Positions 6,507 through 9,469 of a stretch of DNA of 9,469 bases are shown piece after piece. The translations under genes and the position numbers were made by a program. Position 1 is the stretch's first letter; each line of letters opens with the position of its first letter. Under the pieces are notes generated by a model that ran no database searches, was not told the DNA's origin, and saw nothing but the letters and a program-made list of their open reading frames with translations. This DNA is from Asaia bogorensis (lineage in GTDB: Bacteria; Pseudomonadota; Alphaproteobacteria; Acetobacterales; Acetobacteraceae): contig CAMCHA010000059.1 in NCBI GenBank assembly GCA_945874515.1, forward strand, positions 1-9,469, given 5' to 3'.

Positions 6507-6611
6507 CAGGCCCTGGACCTTTCGAAAAATCAGGGACGAAACTGAACCCCAAACGCCCGCCTGCCAAGGCTTGGGCCATCACCAATTCTTTCGCTCTGCT
6601 TCAAGGCGAAA

Positions 6612-7013
6612 TTATGCATCCCGTTCCAATGCCCTAAGCCGAGCGGCGCGCAAGGCTTCAAGGCATTCGGCCAAGGGCGCTTCAAGCGCGGTCAGGCCGG
6701 CCGCATCCAGGCTTCCAAGGCTTTCGCGCAGCGCCGCAATCAAGGCTTCAGGCGCCGTTGCCGGCGGGGTGGCAGTCGGCATTTCTGCGTCATCCCAGAC
6801 GATGTGCACGGCCTCGCCCTGGCGGCGGGCTTCGCTACTGGCCGCGAACCCCTCGATCAGACTGCGGCGACATCCGGGATCTGCCTCGATCACGTCCCGG
6901 TGATGGCGATAGCCGATCTCATCCGGGCCGCGCAGTAGGATACGCCGATAAATATTGACAAGAAATTCGTGGTCCGACCCCTGCATGAGGTCCTGACCCT
7001 TGAGCACGCGCAT
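6612..7013 (-). CDS. Small protein with a DUF4214-like segment
   Basis: This 133-residue protein has no signal peptide or membrane segment. Residues 13-63 (SDHEFLVNIYRRILLR through to FAASSEAR) match the repeat pattern of DUF4214: a start resembling 'FV..LYR.iLgR..d..G', then a spacer and 'R..li..F..S.E.r'. That module is common in secreted or cell-surface proteins and in some glycosyltransferases, and its function is unknown. Residues 64-87 are a short Pro/Ala/Thr-rich linker. Residues 88-133 form a Leu/Ala-rich amphipathic helix that could self-associate. The ATG at 7013 has AGGAAG ending 7 nt upstream, a good ribosome-binding site. Codon bias is GC3-rich, so the frame is real. The gene sits between tadA (63 nt) and the sugar aminotransferase (105 nt) on the same strand. 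A link to surface glycan synthesis is a guess from this neighbour and the domain's habits. Confidence 0.72.
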   Translation of the reverse strand: MRVLKGQDLMQGSDHEFLVNIYRRILLRGPDEIGYRHHRDVIEADPGCRRSLIEGFAASSEARRQGEAVHIVWDDAEMPTATPPATAPEALIAALRESLGSLDAAGLTALEAPLAECLEALRAARLRALERDA

Positions 7014-7076
7014 GAAGGGGCTTCCTGCAAAAAATCGATGACGCCGAAGCGTTATCTTTGAGTTATTCCATCGCCG

Positions 7077-7517
7077 TCAACGCCGCGCTTCAAAAAAACC
7101 GCGCAACAGGGCTGCGCATTCGCCTTCCCGCACGCCGCCCACTACTTCTGGCTGGTGATGGCAGGAAGAAGCCGCAAACACCCGCGCCCCGTGATCCACC
7201 CCGCCGCCTTTCGGATCATAGGCGCCAAAAACTACGCGGGCGACGCGAAAGAAGGAAGCCGCCTGGGCGCACATGGGGCAGGGTTCCAATGTTACGGTCA
7301 GGGTGCAGTCGCCAAGCCGCGTTTGGCCCAAGTGCCGCGCCGCTGCACGCAGGGCGAGCATTTCGGCATGGGCAGAAGGGTCATGGCGTGCCTCCACCTC
7401 ATTACCCGCCCGCGCCAGCACCTGGCCTGTCTTGTCGGTGACCACGGCGCCCACCGGCACCTCGCCACGTTGAGCGGCGGCACGGGCTTCTTCCAGCGCA
7501 ATCTCCATGGGGGTCAT
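7077..7517 (-). CDS. tadA: tRNA-specific adenosine deaminase TadA
   Basis: The 146-residue cytidine/deoxycytidylate deaminase-fold enzyme converts adenosine 34 of tRNA-Arg(ACG) to inosine, normally an essential step for decoding CGN codons. The zinc site is complete: His50 in HAE with catalytic Glu52, and PCPMC with Cys80 and Cys83. The N terminus (MEIALEEARAAAQRGEVPVGAVV) and the substrate-loop region FGAYDPKGGGV are family-typical, as is the C-terminal LRGFFEARR. Guanine deaminases and other family members are less likely given the short length and the helical C terminus. The ATG at 7517 has AGGAAG with 5 nt spacing. A second in-frame ATG three codons on is less well placed. The gene is divergent from the amidotransferase-rluB-rsmD operon across an 80-nt gap that must hold both promoters, and it may head the - strand run towards aqpZ. 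Confidence 0.95.
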   Translation of the reverse strand: MTPMEIALEEARAAAQRGEVPVGAVVTDKTGQVLARAGNEVEARHDPSAHAEMLALRAAARHLGQTRLGDCTLTVTLEPCPMCAQAASFFRVARVVFGAYDPKGGGVDHGARVFAASSCHHQPEVVGGVREGECAALLRGFFEARR

Positions 7518-7597
7518 GACGTCTTCCTGCCTTTTCGCGCCTTGCTGGTCCAGGGGGCGCGATTCCCTTTGGCGCCGATCTGGCCTAAAGCTGCACC

Positions 7598-8314
7598 ATG
7601 AGATCCCTTCCCCTGATTGGTGTGACCCTCGATTCCGAAGAGGCCGGCGGCTGGTCCAAGCTGCCCTGGTATGCGCTTCGGCGGAATTACTTCTCGGCCA
7701 TCGTCGCCGCAGGCGGCCTGCCCGTGGCGCTGCCCCATCATCCCGAAATGGCGGATGCCTATCTGGCCGAGATGGATGGGCTGGTGGTGACCGGCGGCGC
7801 CTTTGATGTGGACCCGGCCCTTTGGGGCGGCGGCGCGCCGCACCCGAAAGTCACGCTGAAGCCCGGGCGGACGGATTTTGAAATGGCCGCAACCCGCGCG
7901 GCCTTGGCCCGCGACAAGCCCGTGCTTGGGATCTGCGGCGGGCAGCAATTGCTCGCGGTGGCGCTTGGCGGGCAGTTGATCCAGCACATCCCTGATGAAG
8001 TACCAGGCGCTTTGGCCCATGAACAGCCCAACCCGCGCACGGAACCGGGGCATGAGGTGACCATCGCTGAGGGCACCTTGCTGTCGCGCATCATCGGCAA
8101 GCCGCGCATGGCGGTGAATTCCGCGCATCACCAGGCGGTTGCCAGCATCGGCGATGGCGGCGTGGTCAATGCGCTGGCCCCTGATGGCGTGATCGAGGGT
8201 ATTGAACACCCCGGCTACCGCTTCGCCCTTGGCGTGCAATGGCACCCTGAATATGCCGTTGATCCCGATGATCCGGCGATATTCCGTGCCTTCATCGCGG
8301 CCTGCCGCGCATGA
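7598..8314 (+). CDS. Class I glutamine amidotransferase-like hydrolase (peptidase C26, PuuD-like)
   Basis: The 238-residue cytosolic protein is of the gamma-glutamyl-gamma-aminobutyrate hydrolase (PuuD) type. The catalytic triad is visible: nucleophile Cys113 in PVLGICGGQQ (108-117), then His216 and Glu218 in GVQWHPE. The family motifs VVTGGAFDVDPALWG (63-77) and the GRTDFE segment (90-95), corresponding to the conserved 'RD..E', are present. These enzymes hydrolyse gamma-glutamyl amide bonds. The best-known substrate is gamma-glutamyl-GABA in putrescine breakdown, but no other puu-type gene is nearby, so the substrate here is uncertain. The ATG at 7598 has only a weak ribosome-binding site. 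Its stop overlaps the next start in ATGA, so the pseudouridine synthase is translationally coupled to it. Its place in an RNA-modification operon is not explained by known function. Confidence 0.92.
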   Translation: MRSLPLIGVTLDSEEAGGWSKLPWYALRRNYFSAIVAAGGLPVALPHHPEMADAYLAEMDGLVVTGGAFDVDPALWGGGAPHPKVTLKPGRTDFEMAATRAALARDKPVLGICGGQQLLAVALGGQLIQHIPDEVPGALAHEQPNPRTEPGHEVTIAEGTLLSRIIGKPRMAVNSAHHQAVASIGDGGVVNALAPDGVIEGIEHPGYRFALGVQWHPEYAVDPDDPAIFRAFIAACRA

Positions 8315-9183
8315 GCACCGAAGATGAAGCCGAAGCCGAAGGCCCGCGCGGTGAGCGCATTGCGAAATTCCTGGCCCGCGCCGGTGTGGCTTCTCGCCGT
8401 GATGTGGAAAAGCTGATCGCGGAAGGGCTGGTGCGGCTTGGCGGCAAGCTGGTGACCAGCCCGGCCACTTTTGTCTCCCCGGGTGATCAGATCAGCGTTA
8501 ATGGCAAGCCCATCGCCATGCCCGAACGCACGCGGCTGTTTCGCTATCACAAGCCAACCGGCTTTGTGACGACGCATCGCGACCCGGAAGGCCGGCCCAC
8601 GGTTTTTGCCAATCTGCCGCAGGGCCTGCCGCGGCTGGTTTCGGTCGGCAGGCTTGATCTCACCAGCGAAGGCCTGCTGCTGCTGACCAATGATGGCGCG
8701 CTGGCGCGCAAGCTGGAATTGCCGGCCAATGGCTGGCTTAGGCGCTACCGCGTGCGCGTGCATGGTAAGGTGAATGAACGCGCCTTGGCCGCACTTGCGC
8801 GGGGCGTGACAGTGGATGGTGTGGCTTACGGCCCCATCGAAGCGGGGCTGGATGCGCGCATGGGTACCAATGCCTGGCTGACCGTGGCGCTGCGCGAAGG
8901 CAAGAACCGCGAAGTGCGCAAAGTGATGGCGCATCTTGAACTTGCGGTGACGCGCCTGATTCGCACCGCCTATGGTCCCTTCCAATTGGGCTCCCTGCCG
9001 CGCGGCGCGGCGGAAGAAGTGAATGCCAAGGTACTGCGTGAGCAATTGGGCCTGGACGCACCAAAGCGCAGACGCGAAGCGGCGGCGGAACCAGAAGCAC
9101 CGGAAGCCGAGGCCGCCAAACCGCAACGCACACCCCGCGCGCGCCATGCTGGGCCGCAGACACCGCGGCGCAGCAAGGGCTGA
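8311..9183 (+). CDS. rluB: RsuA/RluB-family rRNA pseudouridine synthase
   Basis: The 290-residue protein starts with a short acidic lead (residues 3-11) and an S4 RNA-binding domain (about 14-72: RIAKFLARAGVASRRDVEKL). The pseudouridine synthase core of the RsuA/RluB/E/F group follows: HKPTGFVTTHRDPEGRPTV (80-98) and VGRLDLTSEGLLLLTNDG (112-129) with catalytic Asp116. Next come YRVRVHGKV and REGKNREVRKVM, the last an RNA-contact motif. From about residue 252 a 39-residue low-complexity tail rich in Arg, Pro, Ala and Glu extends the protein, as in many RluB-type enzymes, and probably adds RNA affinity. In alphaproteobacteria the enzyme beside rsmD is usually called RluB (23S rRNA position 2605 in E. 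coli numbering), but the sequence alone does not exclude RsuA specificity. It overlaps the upstream gene by 4 nt and rsmD by 1 nt. Confidence 0.92.
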   Translation: MSTEDEAEAEGPRGERIAKFLARAGVASRRDVEKLIAEGLVRLGGKLVTSPATFVSPGDQISVNGKPIAMPERTRLFRYHKPTGFVTTHRDPEGRPTVFANLPQGLPRLVSVGRLDLTSEGLLLLTNDGALARKLELPANGWLRRYRVRVHGKVNERALAALARGVTVDGVAYGPIEAGLDARMGTNAWLTVALREGKNREVRKVMAHLELAVTRLIRTAYGPFQLGSLPRGAAEEVNAKVLREQLGLDAPKRRREAAAEPEAPEAEAAKPQRTPRARHAGPQTPRRSKG

Positions 9184-9469
9184 TGCGGATCATTGCCGGG
9201 CGCTGGAAGGGGCGCGCGCTTGTTGCGCCGCCAGGCCTCACCACCCGCCCGACCAGTGATCGTGCCCGGCAAGCGATATTCGATCAGCTTTGGCATGCGC
9301 CCTGGGCCGGACGTGCCGTGGTGGAAAACGCGGCCGTGCTGGATGGCTTCGCGGGTACCGGCGCCATGGGGCTTGAGGCTTTGTCGCGCGGCGCGGCGCG
9401 TGCCTTTTTCATGGAACAGGATCGCGCCGCACTTGCGGCACTGCGGGCCAATATCGCTGCCTGCAAGGC
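9183..9469 (+). CDS. rsmD: 16S rRNA (guanine-966-N2)-methyltransferase RsmD, 5' part
   Basis: Ninety-five codons are present before the window ends; the family is usually about 180-190 residues, so the C-terminal half, including the catalytic Asn/Asp-Pro-Pro-Tyr motif, is outside. What is visible is characteristic: MRIIAGRWKGRAL (1-13), RPTSDRARQAIFDQL (22-36), which is the RsmD hallmark, and the SAM-binding motif I in VLDGFAGTGAMGLEALSRGA (52-70... numbering from the ATG), followed by an acidic motif II region (FMEQD). The enzyme methylates N2 of G966 in 16S rRNA on the assembled 30S particle. The start overlaps the stop of the pseudouridine synthase in TGATG, with AAGGG just upstream, so translation is coupled. 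Pairing of an RluB-type gene with rsmD recurs in alphaproteobacteria. Confidence 0.94.
   Translation, partial: MRIIAGRWKGRALVAPPGLTTRPTSDRARQAIFDQLWHAPWAGRAVVENAAVLDGFAGTGAMGLEALSRGAARAFFMEQDRAALAALRANIAACK

Noticed and set aside
8215..9147. A 310-codon open frame on - antisense to the pseudouridine synthase gene, and a similar 243-codon frame at 7514-8245.
   Set aside because: Both lie opposite confidently identified genes, show compositional bias (Ala, Arg, Gly, His, Gln) and contain no recognisable motif.
1..9469. CRISPR array, insertion sequence, toxin-antitoxin pair, phage or defence genes.
   Set aside because: I found no spaced repeats, transposase, paired small ORFs of that type, or defence-related domains on either strand.

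Overview
The window reads as ordinary chromosome of a GC-rich alphaproteobacterium, most likely in or near the Rhodospirillales/Acetobacteraceae. This is inferred from strong GC3 codon bias, a DUF2842-type micro-protein, a cytochrome c', and the linkage of tadA with an RsuA/RluB-type pseudouridine synthase and rsmD. Placement below class level is a guess. There is no sign of phage, IS element, integrase or CRISPR, and no gene-free gap exceeds about 170 bases.

Layout. At 1-132 is the end (or all) of a small membrane-anchored protein on +. It converges on a periplasmic cytochrome c' (173-613, -). A tRNA-Pro(CGG) gene follows (772-848, +), with a DUF2842-type membrane micro-protein only 6 nt beyond it on the opposite strand (855-1040, -). 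A divergent 166-nt intergenic region then leads into a + strand pair: apt (adenine salvage, 1207-1743) and a 666-residue hybrid histidine kinase with an N-terminal LOV blue-light domain (1706-3706). The kinase gene starts inside the apt coding sequence, with its Shine-Dalgarno there too.

From 3749 to 7517 five genes lie on the - strand. In transcription order they are tadA (tRNA adenosine deaminase), a small DUF4214-like protein, a WbpE-like DegT/DnrJ/EryC1/StrS sugar aminotransferase, an exported DUF1194/VWA protein with a Tat-like signal, and aqpZ (aquaporin Z). Gaps of 51-105 nt among the first four allow one transcript. aqpZ has a 160-nt leader region with its own candidate control site.

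From 7598 to the right edge there is a tight + strand operon: a class I glutamine amidotransferase-like (peptidase C26) hydrolase, an RluB/RsuA-family pseudouridine synthase (ATGA overlap), and rsmD (TGATG overlap, cut by the window end). With tadA divergent to it, this makes a translation/RNA-modification neighbourhood.

The most unusual item is the LOV-HisKA-HATPase-REC-HPt kinase. It holds a full His-Asp-His phosphorelay in one chain, is apparently translationally coupled to apt, and has no output response regulator in view. Smaller points of interest are a perfect inverted repeat abutting the DUF2842 start codon, a spaced inverted repeat upstream of aqpZ, and the DUF4214-like protein beside a sugar aminotransferase.
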